DNA of 64,000 nt from the NCBI GenBank assembly GCA_947000775.1, contig CAMQGK010000638.1, forward strand, positions 17,914,501 through 17,978,500. Direction: 5' to 3'. Below, in pieces: positions 1-11,950 of the stretch. The notes under the pieces are model-generated. The model saw only the letters and a program-made list of their open reading frames with translations. It was not told where the DNA came from and did no database searches. This stretch comes from Pterois miles. Taxonomy: Eukaryota > Chordata > Actinopteri > Perciformes > Scorpaenidae. The translations under genes and the position numbers were made by a program. How positions within the stretch are numbered: position 1 is the stretch's first letter; the number at the start of each line of letters is the position of its first letter.

Positions 1-685
1 TGATGGTGTGAGGCAATGATTGGATGCTATTAAGGATGTGAAGCGTTGCGCCAGCGGACCAGAGCGAGTGAGAGAATTAAAGAAAAAAAAACCTGAACGA
101 GCAAGAGAAAAATGCAAAATGAGGAGAGGGAGAGACGATGGGAAACCGGTTTTAAATCAAGCAACTTTTAATCAGCGCTCTCACAATGGGGGACATAAAG
201 ATAACAGGGCAGAGAGAGCCTCCTGTTGGCTCTCTGGCCGGCCCACGTCACAGATTTATGGCTAGCTGGGGAGAGTCCTCTCAGCCACGTTTCAACCACA
301 GTGCCACGCTCCCAGTGTTGGGGAATACGCTGGCGAGGCCTGTCCACAAAAGTTATGAATTTATCTGGGATTTAGACCCCCAGCCTGCTGTACATGCAGG
401 TGCCCTTCATTAACGCCTCGCAGCAAACAGCCACCTTCACAAAGGTCTACTTTTACACTGCATGCCAACGGTCATTGTGGGTACTGTCACATCTACCTTT
501 TGCAGCCACTTTAGTTCATCCTGTTAAAGGTGCTATTGATAACATTCAGCCAGTAGATGCTGCACTCTCCCTCCGCGGATCACTGCATTCACTTCACAAC
601 AAGTGGTTGCCAATTTGTTATACAACCTTTTTGTGGTCGAGTGGAGTGAGACTTCTTTTTGTGGTTGAGTAATAAAGTCCTGTTG
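1..685. other. Unassigned DNA, no gene seen
   Basis: I see no splice-framed coding segment, RNA gene or recognisable repeat here. The first 150 bases are purine-rich with a short A run near 85. Open frames are short and have no protein-like composition. Confidence 0.5.
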
Positions 686-693
686 CTTTAGAT

Positions 694-1342
694 TAGGGTC
701 GTCTAAGTTGCTATAATAACTTGTTAGCGCAAATTAGATTTAATGCCTCTAATTTCTTTAACGTATTAACGCAATTTGCAATTTTTAGATTATAGCAGGC
801 TCAGTTTTAAAGCTAGAGTGAAGATACTGGTACCATATTTAATTAGAAAGCCGAAGGAATCCATCGGTATCAACCATGTCATACTAACTTGTTTGCGCAA
901 AAGTTTAAATAACGCTCCAAATGTATGCTGAATTTTGGCAAGGAAAAACTGGCATGGCCATTTTAAAAGGGGTCCCGTGACCTCCGATCTGAAGACGTGA
1001 ATGGAAATGTTTTCTAGGGGTACGCACGAGTCTCCCCTTTACAGACATGCCATAGCAAGTCATAGTCAAGTCAGCACACTGACACACTGACAGCTGTTGT
1101 TGCCTTTTAGGCTTGAGTTTATGATTTGAGCATATTTTTATGCTAAATGCAGTACCTGTGATGTTGTTTTGTGTCATTAACTGATTTCCAGTAATATCTC
1201 CCTTAATGGTACATTTTGAACAGACAAATAATGTGATTTATTTGAGATTAATTGCAATTAACTATGGACAATCATGCGATTGATGACTGAATCTGACTGA
1301 ATCTGAATCATGACTGAATATTTTAATCAATTGACAGCCATA
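694..1342. mobile_element. hAT-like nonautonomous element (MITE)
   Basis: The ends are imperfect inverted repeats: TAGGGTCGTC at 694 and GACAGCCATA ending at 1342, close to the TAGGGCTGTC type of hAT ends. The flanks CTTTAGAT (686-693) and ATATAGAT (1343-1350) match at 6 of 8 bases, as expected for a worn 8-bp hAT target duplication. The interior matches a fish repeat I recognise, with AT-rich repeats near both ends and a central block 'gagtctcccctttacagacatg'-like around 1031-1050. There is no transposase, so it would have been moved in trans. A fragment of the same family lies at about 24070-24420. The family name is inference. Confidence 0.7.
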
Positions 1343-1345
1343 ATA

Positions 1346-1670
1346 TAGATTTAGGTTACGGTACTTTGTGCTGTTTGTGTCTCGTATGTTTAGTTTGACG
1401 TTCATAACACAATCAGCTGTTTGTTTGTGTCCGGTGTTTACTGCGTTCAGTTTCATTTTACAAACATAAGTTTAAGCCGAACCATGTATTTTTTTCCTAA
1501 AACCTAAAGTGACGCCAGAGGCACCTATAGTGGCTTTTATAGCAACAAGTGTCACCGAAGGGTGTGACAAAACAGCATGACGAGAACGTAAAGGATTAGC
1601 TGTATAATGTTTACTATTTTAGTTTAGCACATTAGCATTTTAAAATGTGCTTATTAGCACATCCCAAAGT
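1346..1670. other. Unassigned AT-rich DNA
   Basis: AT-rich and with no coding frame that looks real. I recognise nothing here beyond the end of the preceding element. Confidence 0.4.
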
Positions 1671-1679
1671 ACAGCTGAG

Positions 1680-1975
1680 GCTCTGGGACATGTCATCCAT
1701 TTTGCAGGGCGGAAAAGACTTAGGATCCCGTTAGGATTCATCTTCTGGGCACCACAGATATCTGAACCATTTTTTCTGGCAATCTGTTCAATAGTTGTTG
1801 AAACATTTTATTAAATAAAAACAAAAAATGTCAGCCTGGTGGTGGCGCTACAGTAGAGGAAAAGTCTGCAGATAACCAACTTCATTAGGTTTCATCCTCT
1901 TGGGACCATGTAGTTGCTGAGATATTTTGGTCTGAAGGAATGTGGTGGATCGCCAGACGACATTGTGTGGTATTA
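1680..1975 (+). repeat. Dispersed fish repeat, family P, copy 1
   Basis: Holds the words 'ggcaatctgttcaatagttgt' (near 1778), 'ggtggtggcgctacagtagag' (near 1840) and 'gaccatgtagttgctgagat' (near 1905). These are typical of a diffuse repeat common in fish genomes. A second, diverged copy lies at about 54195-54500, sharing 'ggcaatctattcaatagttg'. Class unknown and ends not resolved. Confidence 0.5.
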
Positions 1976-1999
1976 TGGTCAACAAGAGTACACATCACA

Positions 2000-2700
2000 G
2001 TACATCACACCTCTTGCAGCAACATTTCCTTGTTACCAAAATGTGTGATCATTTTTTTGTCTGCATTGAGTGCAGTTTCTTTTACTGGATATAGTGGGTA
2101 AATTTGTTTAAGACAGGGCTGCACTGCCCGCATTATTCACCTCGTTGGAGTAACCTTGTTTGAGAACATAATAAAATGTTTTTACTCTTCTGCCTGGACA
2201 AGGACGATAGGTGCGTAATTGATAATTGTGGGCTGGGAAGGACACATTTTGTACTGGACTAGACTAAAAATGGGAGAAAGAGAGGGGTATGGCAAACAAC
2301 AAAGGCTCCGTGGCTGGAATCGAGCAGCCGATTTGACTGTTGTCAGGCCATTTTATAGGTGTTTTTGGTCCCTCTAAGCATCATAGATGTGGGTCATTAG
2401 GGGCTTTCTATGCTGCCTACATTGAAAAAGTGAAAGTGAAACTTTCACTTCAAACAAACCACTTAAGTTTAGGGGAAAACATTGTGTATTACCTTAAAAT
2501 AACTTGGTTACCCTGTGTTTTGTGTCCCATCCATTGCCCTCGACCTCCATCCCATATAGAGTTTAATACTGTCTATATACAGCACCTGACCTCCGCTTCT
2601 GCTCCTGCTGTCATGTTCTTTTATACCTTCTTTCGGTGATCTACCATGTGATAAGATGACAAAACGTACTATGGGGTCTAGTAGGCCCCTGTTGACCCAC
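2000..2700. other. Unassigned DNA with an IRF-like palindrome
   Basis: No gene or classified repeat is visible. The one structured element is the palindrome at 2428-2450, listed separately. Open frames at 2340-2639 (+) and 2508-2702 (-) overlap each other and look like noise. Confidence 0.4.
2428..2450 (+). promoter_or_regulatory. ISRE/IRF-type motif inside a perfect hairpin palindrome
   Basis: GAAAGTGAAACT at 2432-2443 fits the ISRE/IRF consensus GAAANNGAAACT exactly. It sits in a perfect inverted repeat: AAGTGAAAGT (2428-2437), a three-base loop, then ACTTTCACTT (2441-2450), which offers a second half-site on the other strand. Binding is inference, and no promoter was recognised nearby. 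Confidence 0.3.
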
Positions 2701-2701
2701 A

Positions 2702-2758
2702 TCTATGGTGCTTATAGTGACCAATAACTCTTATTTAATACCCTGACAGCAGTCTAAT
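2702..2758 (+). repeat. Short dispersed repeat, family Q, copy 1
   Basis: The stretch around 'tggtgcttatagtgacc' through 'ctgacagcagtctaat' recurs with substitutions at 37689-37742 (ggtgcttatagcgactg ... ctgacaatagtctaat). It abuts the SINE head at 2761. Class unknown. Confidence 0.55.
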
Positions 2759-2760
2759 CG

Positions 2761-2829
2761 GCTGACTCGAACCAGGGTCATTGTAGTTACGTGGCATACG
2801 CTGTAACCTTTTGGCTACCAAGGTGCTCC
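2761..2829 (-). mobile_element. tRNA-derived SINE head (family D)
   Basis: Read on the minus strand, a tRNA-like head starts at 2829 with GGAGCACCTTGGTAGCC, an A-box-like segment (2807-2821 on plus), and reaches GGTTCGAGTCAGC, a good pol III B box (2761-2773 on plus). Box spacing is tRNA-like. Only the head is clear, and it joins repeat Q at its 3' side. Not a functional tRNA gene, since no cloverleaf closes. Confidence 0.6.
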
Positions 2830-3280
2830 ATCATCTTCATTTTTACCTCCATTTTTGATGACCAAACAACATAATGGCCACTATTTGTAAGCTGTAATGC
2901 TTGTTGTCTCTGCTAACACTTTTTGCAATTTTACAAATTGCCTGTACACTTAATATTTCCACTAGGAAATGATGTGAACAATTTTCCTAGTTGGAAGTCT
3001 TTGCATAAGAGAGTGTGGCATTGACATTTGACACATAAGCACTATCATTACTATATTTTAACATACAGCTCTGTAGATTTCTGGACCCAGATTGGAGTTC
3101 TTGAATGATGCATTAGTTTTTATTATATTTTACTGTGCAGGTAATGTTTTCTTTTACAGAAGGAGTAGCTGTGTCCCTCTGTGGAGTTATTTCCTACATC
3201 TGAATAATAGCAAATGTTCCAAAGCAGATGAAATATAATATTAAGCAGGGCTGACTCACTGGACAAGCGCTTACAGCGGC
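2830..3280. other. Unassigned AT-rich DNA
   Basis: No gene, RNA or recognised repeat. Confidence 0.4.
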
Positions 3281-3282
3281 AT

Positions 3283-3784
3283 TTAAAGTGGACCTATTAT
3301 GATTTTGTGTTTTTTCCTTTCCTTTAGTGTGTTACATAGTTTTTTGTGCACGTAAAAAATCTGCAAAGTCCACACCAAAAGGGAGGTAGTATCCCCTGCT
3401 CCTGAACTTCCTGAAACACATTGCGCTTTCCATTTCTTCCATAACATTGTGATGTAACCAAGTAAGACATTTGCATAACGGCTAGTTTGGCACGCCCTCA
3501 AAAAAAGCTAGTTAGACCGGAGCTGAAACAGAGTCCAAAGAGTTTGGTTCGGTTGAATAATCGCAACAGAGTGGACCAGCTGACCAATCGGAGCAGACCG
3601 TGGTTTTCGGGAGGGCTGATAGGAGCTCAGAGAGTTTCAGACAGAGGGTGAAAAGAGGTGCTGCAGCACAGCCAGTATGGGAAAAATAAAGCATTTTTTA
3701 AACATTAAAGCAGGTAAACATGTTCTTGTATAAACCCAAAATACAAGTATGCACCTGAAAAATGAACACAATATGTCCTCTAAG
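3283..3784. mobile_element. TTAA-bounded piggyBac-like MITE, copy 1
   Basis: Starts TTAAAGTGGACCTATTATGA and ends ATATGTCCTCTAAG. The ends are inverted relative to each other and match a common fish MITE whose termini read TTAA then a GGGGACCTATTATGC-like motif. TTAA is intact at the left (3283-3286) and mutated at the right. The interior shares long words with 34884-35607: 'agttttttgtgca', 'ctgctcctgaact', 'gtaacattgtgatgt', 'gtgctgcagcacagcc'. No transposase. The piggyBac assignment rests on TTAA and the inverted ends. Confidence 0.75.
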
Positions 3785-6700
3785 AAAACGTTGTCCATCC
3801 TATAGTATGCATTGTCTTTATCTAGCTTTCATTTCCTGTCAGCACTAGATTTTAGGAGATGCAGATTTTGCCGTTATACAACAAGTCTCTCCTCTGCTAT
3901 CAGCAGTGCCCTGGGTGGTCCGCTCCACTGCAGACAAACACATCCATGCCTTTGGGCAAAGCAGCAGGCGCAACATTTTCCCTGCAATAATTCGGCATTG
4001 TGTCCGAGCAAGCATTTCTGCATCTTCCAAATGGAGCGCATGGCCTTTAAGCAACTAACCCGGACATAATGATGGCTGAGGAGGGGTGGAGTGGAGGGGG
4101 GTGTTATGGCTCTTGGTGGGGTGATGGCTTTTGGAGGAGTGCTTGCAGCTCCAGTTTGTGATGACTGTTTGCTAGCCGTAGGGACGCCGCTGTGCTCTGG
4201 ATGCCGCGTCCTGTGGTGGCACATATTGCAGTGAACAGGCTCCTGTTTCATACTGTATACTTCCATTTTTGAGTCAGTGACAGCGTGATGTGTTTCTTGA
4301 CATTTCTGACTACCCAGAGGGCAAATATGTGTGTGTTTGTGTGTGTGTGTGCGTCTGACCAGTATCTCGCACCCACTGCTTTTCAATCTTTCTCCACCTC
4401 TCCTTCTCCCCAGACAGCAATGTTTTTACAAAAATACAAGTGACTCTTTTGGGGCTCCCAAATGGGTTTTATATGTTTCACAAGGCAATTCAATCCAACA
4501 AATACACTGCAAAATAGGAGAAAACAAAGTGCACATCAGCATTTCCCACCTTTGTGACGCTTTTTTACTGCTCAAGAGATTCAAAGCTAAAAATGGCGTG
4601 AAAATATACATCCATTTATCATTCACTTGAGGGTATTTGTATGTGTTTATGTGCAGAAAAAGAAGAAATGGCAGCTAGACGGTGTTAGAAACACAGGGTG
4701 ACGTAATGAAGTGATAATTCTTTTACTCTCCACTGTTTGGAAACTCTTCCTGACTTTGATAGATGCGTCTGGCCAAATAACATGACATTTCCACACTGTA
4801 GCAGGAAGTCAACTTGAAATGTCAGACTGCCCGTTGCTCCCTCCTCTGCCCTCTCTTTCCACTATGAGTGCACTTTCTCTTACGTGACTGGGCGTACATG
4901 TATACGTGCACATATCTATGGTGTGTACCTTCCTGTGCCCTGTCTCCAAGGTAACAGCAGAGTAGAAAGTCAGGTTCCCCCATCACTGAAAATCCAGTAT
5001 TATCTCTATACTCTTTCTTGTTTTGTTTTTTTTGTTTTGTTTAATTCTCATGACAGCTTGTCAAGGCTTGTTTGATTTGTCTTTTCAACATGGTGTAGAC
5101 CATCAGTTTAGGCAGTGTCACTGTCCATCAACCCAGGTTTGATAAGAAAAAGCACTAAACAACAGTTTTTCATTTGACTCAGAGCATTGCTGGAGATTGC
5201 ATTTGCTCTGTTAACTGTGCGGGTTAATAAAGGGAGAAATGATTCAATTAATTTTGTCCTCGTACCAAAACAAACGAAGCACCATCAATAGCCTCTGTAG
5301 AGCAATTGCTATGACAAATGTTAGCTTGCTTCACAGTATCGATTTTAAATTTGTTTAGAGTTGCCACCCATCAGATTTCCGTAGTTTATTTGTATTTACT
5401 TGTGTTTTTTTTTTTTTTTTTTTTGCATTGGCTTCGGTACTGTGAAGCTGATTTTATTCTGGATTGTTTGGCAAAAGTCTTTAACAGTTTAATTCTAGCA
5501 GACAGGCTAATTTTGATTAAGTGAGCTGAACAAATTGTGATTACCAAAAGAGAAGGAGGACTTTTATTTTAGCCACTTTGGCTGACAAGATGGCTGAACA
5601 TTCAAGCCAACATAAGAGCCTTGATTACTTGGCTTCTTTACTGATACAACTGAGGAATGACACCTGCATGTGCATCACAAATCACAGATGATGACTCAAA
5701 CCAAACCACTTGACAAGAAAATGTCAGAGCTTGCCTCCAAGGATGCAATTACAGAATGAAAACAGTGGCTAAAAGTGTTCAGCTGTATGCCAATTCCTCA
5801 AAATTGTGAATAATGGAGCATAAAAATAATAAAGAGCAGTGAATACCAAGTCAGTCTGCCTGTAGACATGTTTGGAGGACACACAACTAGATTATTTGAA
5901 GAATATTGAACCCTTTCTTCTTTGTGTTTTTACTCACTATGTTTATATGAATTTATCAATATCCATCCATCCATCCATGTGTAGAAAATTAGATTTAGAG
6001 ATAACTCTGGGGCTGTACAGCACACTGATATTTCATAGCAGCATATTTTCATACTATATGTGTGTAGAAATAGTCTTTCTTTGCGGACAATATTTGTGCA
6101 TGCAAAATTAACGGCAGATTCACAACGCGCGTCGGCCAATTTTGTTCTTACCATCGTGTTGGCAAATCAGAAACGGTCTAAATTGACAGGCACATGTCTG
6201 CTATGTGCAATTAACCAAGCCCCAATTTCTCTCAGGAACTACATCTGCCTAAAGGTGTTTCATGGAGAATGTGGGTTATTGTGCAAATGCTGTGAAGTCA
6301 GCAGGTGTACAGGCTTTGGGGTAACATACACCACAATCACTTATTCAGTTAATGGGGAACGGCGCCATTTTCAAAATTCATACATGTTATTCCTATTGTC
6401 TAAGACTGTCTAAAAAATAGTAGTAAACATGAACAACTCTCTCCCAAATCCAAAGAGAGAGCTAAAACTCAAACTTGTGATGGTATAGGGCATAAAGTGT
6501 GGAGCTCCTCCGTAGACAGTGAATTGGGAGAGAGGCTATAGATGACACTGAGAGCACCCAGAGGAATGTCCTGAGTATATGGGAACATTTTCTGTTTGAA
6601 AACTACAATACACTGCTACAACAATAATATAATAAAGATCACTTGGGTATAAAAAAAGAAAACAATCCATGAGTCCATAAAATCAGTCTCCCATTTATTG

Positions 6701-6890
6701 TCATTTATTGACATTTATGGAGCAGCTCCAGATTTTATACCGGATGACATCGTAAGTTTGAGTCTTACTTTTCTGGTTTCTGCCTTTGAGAGAGAGAGAG
6801 GAGCACATGTTCACATGTATTGCTTGAACTTTCCAAGGCCATGGATAACATATTGGAATTAATTTAGGTGGTGTTCCCATTTAATCGCTT
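3785..6890. other. Unassigned DNA, no gene seen
   Basis: Holds a short imperfect TG tract (4328-4353), a 20-base T run near 5405-5424, and a short ATCC run near 5961-5977. The 170-residue minus frame at 3874-4386 is rich in His/Thr from the TG tract and overlaps a plus frame, so I do not take it as a gene. Confidence 0.4.
5405..5424. repeat. Poly-T run
   Basis: About 20 T after 'cttgtg'. On the minus strand it could be the A tail of an old retroposon, but no body was recognised. Confidence 0.7.
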
Positions 6891-7720
6891 TTATTTCAGC
6901 TAACTTTTAAAATTAACAAGCTGTCCACGTCTTGTTAAAATAAGGTCACCTCTGCTGTGACCAGAGAGATCACTGCCACCGCTCTGTCTGTGCTCAGCAT
7001 CTCCTTTCCTCACCCCTCTGTGAGTGCGAGTGTAGACGTACCTCCAAGTCATGTTGGTGGGCCCTCTGTGGTGTATAAATGGTGGCGTTTTGTCTCCACG
7101 CATTACGCAACGCCTGTCTGGCAGTAATGCGTGGATTATTAATTTATTTTTTAACTCCTCAGGATTACAGACATGCATAAAACACACCAAACCTTTTGGA
7201 AAATGTTTATTCAGTAACAAATATTGTTACAAACAACAATACTGTAGAATAAGAGAATCCTTAAAAATCAATGCCTTTAAACTGAAAGACACGCTTTGAA
7301 GCGCCATGCCGTCCATCTCAGCCAAAAATGGATAAACGTCCGCTTCTTTCCCCAAGTCATGTCGTGGTGACGAGCCGAGCCAGAGCCACCTTTGCTTGTA
7401 AAGGAGCGTTCTACGATGCTACCCATTGGTGGCTCGGGCTGAAAGGACTGAGCAGAAGCCTCCAGAGCTACGTTACGCACAGACTCGTCCAATATTCGTT
7501 TAAAGCCCTAATAATTACCAACCTTTAATGTCGGAATTCACTGACCAAAAAGTTTATTCAAGTCTGCAGTTAGTATGCTTCTTAAATAAAAGATAAAAAG
7601 AGTAAATTTAAAATTTAAAACGAGTATTCTTTCAGTTTACTTTTATGTACTTAACAAACTTAACATTACTTTATGTACTTAACAGAGACATACTTAACAA
7701 AAGTATACATAAGTCATACT
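6890..7720. other. Unassigned DNA, no gene seen
   Basis: No feature supported except that from about 7620 the sequence becomes rich in 'gtacttaac' and 'tatactt' words leading into the 41-bp tandem repeat. Confidence 0.35.
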
Positions 7721-7721
7721 C

Positions 7722-7800
7722 ACAAGTGTGCAGAAAAGTCTAAGTATACTTAGCTTATACTGACAAGTATACAGAAAAGTCTAAGTATACTTGACTTATA
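7722..7800. repeat. 41-bp tandem repeat, locus 1 (about 2 units)
   Basis: Two adjacent units of the form 'acaagtatacagaaaagtct' followed by 'aagtatacttagcttatactg' (41 bp). The same unit occurs at 57118-57217. Degenerate related words such as 'ggtatacttggctt' continue to about 7895. The inner segment AAGTATACTT is a perfect palindrome. Confidence 0.8.
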
Positions 7801-9880
7801 GGGCCACTTGTATGTAATCTATTGATTGAGCTATACTTAAAACAAGTTTATTTCTTGCCTTATAGGCCTACAGAAAGGTATACTTGGCTTGTAGTTGTGC
7901 TTACTCTGAGTCTGAATAGTATATACTGTATTTTAATGAAACTTGATGCCTGTGGTAGAAAATCTTGTAGAAACAGATATGTTTTAATATAACTCACCTC
8001 GTGCTTACGGTATATCAAACATATTCCTGTTGAACATGGGCTGAAATACTGTAGGGCTGTAAGACTTTCAGATGAAAAAAAAAAAAAAGATGGCTGAAAG
8101 CAAACAGATGTTTTCTTCTGATTCTGTTTTAGTTATTTAATCATTTTGGCCAGTACATTACTAAAATAGCTGTTTTAAATATTGTGTAAACCTTTTTTAT
8201 TGAATGCTGTTTTAATATGCATTTATTTAAAAAGCCGTGTGTCTACATTGTCCTAGACAGCCGGGCCGTCATCATTTGTCAGCATGGTCCGTGGCAGCTG
8301 TTAATTTGTTCACAGAGATCGAACAAATTTAGATAAGAAAATACTGCTGAATCCCGGATTTGTGTGGAAAACCTTTGTGTGCACTGTTTGTGAATGAGGT
8401 CCAATGTCTGGCTTGCAGCTCCTGACATGTTGTTGACAGTCGCTATGGGCTTTAAAGTTTGTGCCATTTATGTCACAAATGGTGGCTTGCGGGGAAGTTA
8501 CATGTCTTTTTAAACCTAGATTGGAGGAGGAAAGGGGGAAGAACCAGAATCAGTGTTTTTGTGTGTTCATGTCTGTTTTACCTACATAATTACCTCCATT
8601 TATTTTTTGAAACGCATACTGTGATGATTGCGTTCTTTTCAAATTCTCAACCGCTTAAATTGTTAGTCTCACATGAACATTATCATTTAGCTGTTTTCTC
8701 ACAAGTGACAGGTGCAAAGCATCTTTCTTGCTCAGAATATTGCTGGATTTGTCTTTCCGTGTGTCTCTGCCTTCTTATCGCCACCTACACTCTTCTTTTC
8801 TTGTGTCATAAAGAGAGGAGCCCTATGAGGCATTGTGTGACACAGATCCAAGCTGACAGCTTGAAATAACAGTTAACAGTTCCTCTGCCTGCTTCCCTCT
8901 GACAAATTCACAGTGCTGTAATGTTAAATGGAGTGTACGGCAGACCTGGGAGCAGCACAGGTGCTCTCTGACACCACGCCGACTTCACCTCGATGCCCCT
9001 ATCTTGCAGCCATCAATCCGACGTCACGCCAACCCTCCTCTTTTCACTCTGTCATGTTCCACCATTTTGATTTCCAGCCGATGGCATCTGCCACCTTCTT
9101 TACTGTCATCTTTCTGCCATGACTTGTCATGTTTTTTCTCATGTCTCCTGGTAAACTTGATCGGTATCTTTCAGATTGTGGAATGTGGGTGAAAAGTTGT
9201 GCCAGGATGAGTTCTGCATCCTTATTTACAGTGATGGAAATTTAAATTCAGCCGATATGAAATAGCTTTCTTTTTTTGCACACAGCTTTGTGAATTACAT
9301 GCCCTGCACTCACTTTTATGTTGTGGTTTCATGGCAGCACATAAATCAAACGACATGCTCTTGTTTCTCCATGATGGAGAAATTCTTTGCATGAACCTCA
9401 TGTGCATGAACCAACACCAGTTTATCATTGCCTAATGTTTAATTGCAGCCAGGAAAGGAGCCATTACTTTGAAGTGCAACTCTCGTATCTTTCCAGTTGA
9501 TGTCTCTCCAACAAGGGACACATCTTGCAAACCCCGTCTCCAGTGGTCAAAGTCTGGCCCTGTGTACACCCCCATCCGACCAGACCATCTTTTTTTTTTT
9601 TTAAACCCTGTGCAATAAATAAATGCATCCATAACCTATTAGTTATACAGTGTAATTTGTGGGAGCCAGGGTTGTCACTGGGGGAAAAGTGCAGTGCTAA
9701 TGTAAATTTGTGGGCTAGTTAGCTATTTAGCTAGTCTGTTGTAGAACTGAGTCTAACTTAGAGGTAGTTTTGATGCCAAAGGGTGTGGTCATTCTCCAAT
9801 ACAGCTTTTTAATAATAAACTAGAATTACTCTCTCATGGTTGTAAGCCTCTGCCAACCAGTCAAGTTGCAGTTTACATAA
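7801..9880. other. Unassigned DNA, no gene seen
   Basis: Holds an A run near 8074-8088 and a T run near 9588-9602. No frame shows domain-like composition. Nothing else recognised. Confidence 0.4.
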
Positions 9881-9881
9881 T

Positions 9882-10075
9882 AATAATAAGACTAATAATA
9901 CTTTATTTATATAGCATTTTTCAAAACGGCAGTTAAAAAGTGCTTCACAGTTAATGAAATACACAACAGTACACAGCATGAAAACATATACAATTTATAA
10001 AATGGGAGCAGATACTCAATAATAAAAACACTATATGTTATAAAAGACAAATAAAACCAAAAACCAAACCATTTT
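9882..10075. repeat. Dispersed repeat with 'tttatttatatagc' start
   Basis: After an ATA-rich run, 'ctttatttatatagcatttt' is followed by 'caaaacggcagttaaaaagtg' and an A-rich tract. This resembles the 3' part of retroposons common in fish read backwards, and is similar in style to 47940-48050. Class unresolved. Confidence 0.45.
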
Positions 10076-10079
10076 CAAG

Positions 10080-10385
10080 TAACAAATTTACAATTTGCTC
10101 CAGCTGGTGCTGAGATATTATGTTCTCAAGAATGGGATGGGCATCAGAGTGACCTTTGACCTCTGACCACCAAAATCAGTTCATCCTTGAGTCCAAGTGG
10201 ACGTTTGTGCCAAATTTGAAGAAATTCACTCTAGGCGTTTCTTGGACATAAAGTCAGAGTGACCTTGACCTTTGACTGCCAAAGACACTCAAGGTGTTCT
10301 TGATATATCATATTTGCTAACATGGTTCAGATGGACGGACAGCCAGAGAATATAACGCCCTGGTGGCTCTCACCATCACGGAGGC
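10080..10385 (-). repeat. Dispersed repeat, family S, inverted copy
   Basis: Contains 'gtgacctttgacctctgacc', 'gagtccaagtggacgtttgtg' and a second internal round 'gtgaccttgacctttgactg'. Read on the minus strand it matches 11100-11385 ('ggcacaaacttccacttgg', 'ggtcaaggtccctgtgacct'). Each copy is itself built of about two roughly 95-base subunits. Class unknown. Confidence 0.7.
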
Positions 10386-11090
10386 TAAAAATATAAACTT
10401 TTACTGGGGGAGATAGTTATAGTTTATGATTTTAGTTAGGGAAAAAAAATCTAAATTATTAAATAATTATTTAGATCAATAATTCTATAATCTCTATTAA
10501 ACAACCTGTTGTTTCTGTATTTTTTTTTTATACAAATGCACCATGGCTCAAACAGGGACCAAACCCCTCCAACCTTTTGTGTCACATCATGCATACATCT
10601 GTTAAAAACCCAATAATACATGACCCGTGTGTACATCACATTTCTCATCAACAGAGCCATTGTGGTGGAACCCATCTCTCTGATTGCTTCCCCTTCTCTT
10701 TGTGCGCATTTCTTTCATTTTCTCCAAAGCCTCTCCTCTATTCAGCCTTTTGTTTAAAAGCAGCCACTTTAATTACTTTAGCCCGCGTTGTGAGCTTTGC
10801 GTGACGGCTTTCGCTCAAGCCTGGCATTGGGGAATATGGGGAGAAATGATTTGTATTAATGATGGGTAGCGATGAAGGGGAGATGACGAAAGGGAAGAAA
10901 ATGATATGAGACAGAAGGAGAGGAGGAGATGTCAGGAGAAATGTGGCTGATGATCCATAGATCATGGCTCAAATGAAGCTTGTCCAACCTTTTACCCTTC
11001 AGTCCATTATCAATTGTTTATACATCTGTCAGGATGATTTTTGTGTACTTGTATACGTCTTAGCAAGTATGCCAGGAGTTCATATGTAGC
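10386..11090. other. Spacer between facing S repeats
   Basis: AT-rich with a T run near 10521 and a purine-rich part at about 10860-10930. No gene recognised. Confidence 0.4.
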
Positions 11091-11094
11091 ATTA

Positions 11095-11385
11095 AATGGA
11101 AAATGTTTTCAAGTTGTCCATCTGTCCGTCCCATTCTCACGAACTATTGTATCTCAGGAACACCTGGATTCAAATTTGGCACAAACTTCCACTTGGACTC
11201 CATGATGAATTGAATTTGGTAGTCAAGGGTCAAGGTCCCTGTGACCTCACATCTGTCCAATTCTTGTAATCTCTCAGGAACGCCTTGAGCAAATTTCTTC
11301 AAATGTGGCACAAACATCCACTTGGTCTAAGGATTAACTGATTAGTTTTCGGTTGTCAGAGGTCAACATCACCGTGACCCAGTGC
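11095..11385 (+). repeat. Dispersed repeat, family S, direct copy
   Basis: Carries two rounds of the unit 'ggcacaaac(t/a)tccacttgg' followed by a 'gtcaaggtc' or 'gtcaacatc' and 'gtgacc' block. It faces the inverted copy at 10080-10385 across about 0.7 kb. Confidence 0.7.
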
Positions 11386-11389
11386 GCCA

Positions 11390-11950
11390 CCCCTTGGTCT
11401 GAGAAGTGAAGCCAATGTGGAAGCACCTTAAACTTGCATTCTTTCTGATAACCAGCAGGGGGCGACTCCTCTGGTTGCAAAAACAAGTCTGATTGTATAG
11501 AAGTCTATGAGAAAATGAGCCTACTTCTCACTTGATTAATTACCTCAGTAAACATTGTAAACATGACCTTATGGTTTTTATCGCTAGTTTCAAGTCTTCT
11601 TCAATACAGCATGATGTTCATTTAGTAAATTATGTTCCCATTTAAAGTCAGATAGACCATAAAGCAGGGTTAGGCTTTAGGGCATGCTTACCTTGACAGG
11701 TCACTACCACGGCATTGTGCAGACTGGGACTTTTCTGTGTTTTGTCTTACAATTTTAACCTTTTCACAGTGTGTTTTCAGTTCAGAAAAGTTAATTATAA
11801 CCTTTTTGCAATCTCATAATGTTTTATTCAGTGTGTGGTTGCCAACAAGCAAGATGGCAGCCGAAAAATGCCAATCTTGAGGCTTCAGAAAGGCAGTCCA
11901 TGAACTAATGGGAGACGTCACAATGACTACGTCCACTTCTTATATACAGG
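11390..11950 (+). repeat. Mid-repetitive element MX, copy 1
   Basis: About 560 bp with the landmarks 'agcagggggcgactcctctgg', 'gtctgattgtatagaagtct', 'cagtaaacattgtaaacatg', 'cacagtgtgttttcagttc' and 'acgtccacttcttatatac' in this order. The same order occurs at 47597-48717 (+) and, inverted, at 40993-41528. No open frame and no clear terminal inverted repeats, so it is probably a nonautonomous transposon of unknown class. Confidence 0.8.

Noticed and set aside
3874..4386. 170-residue minus open frame
   Set aside because: Covers a TG tract, overlaps other frames, no domain.
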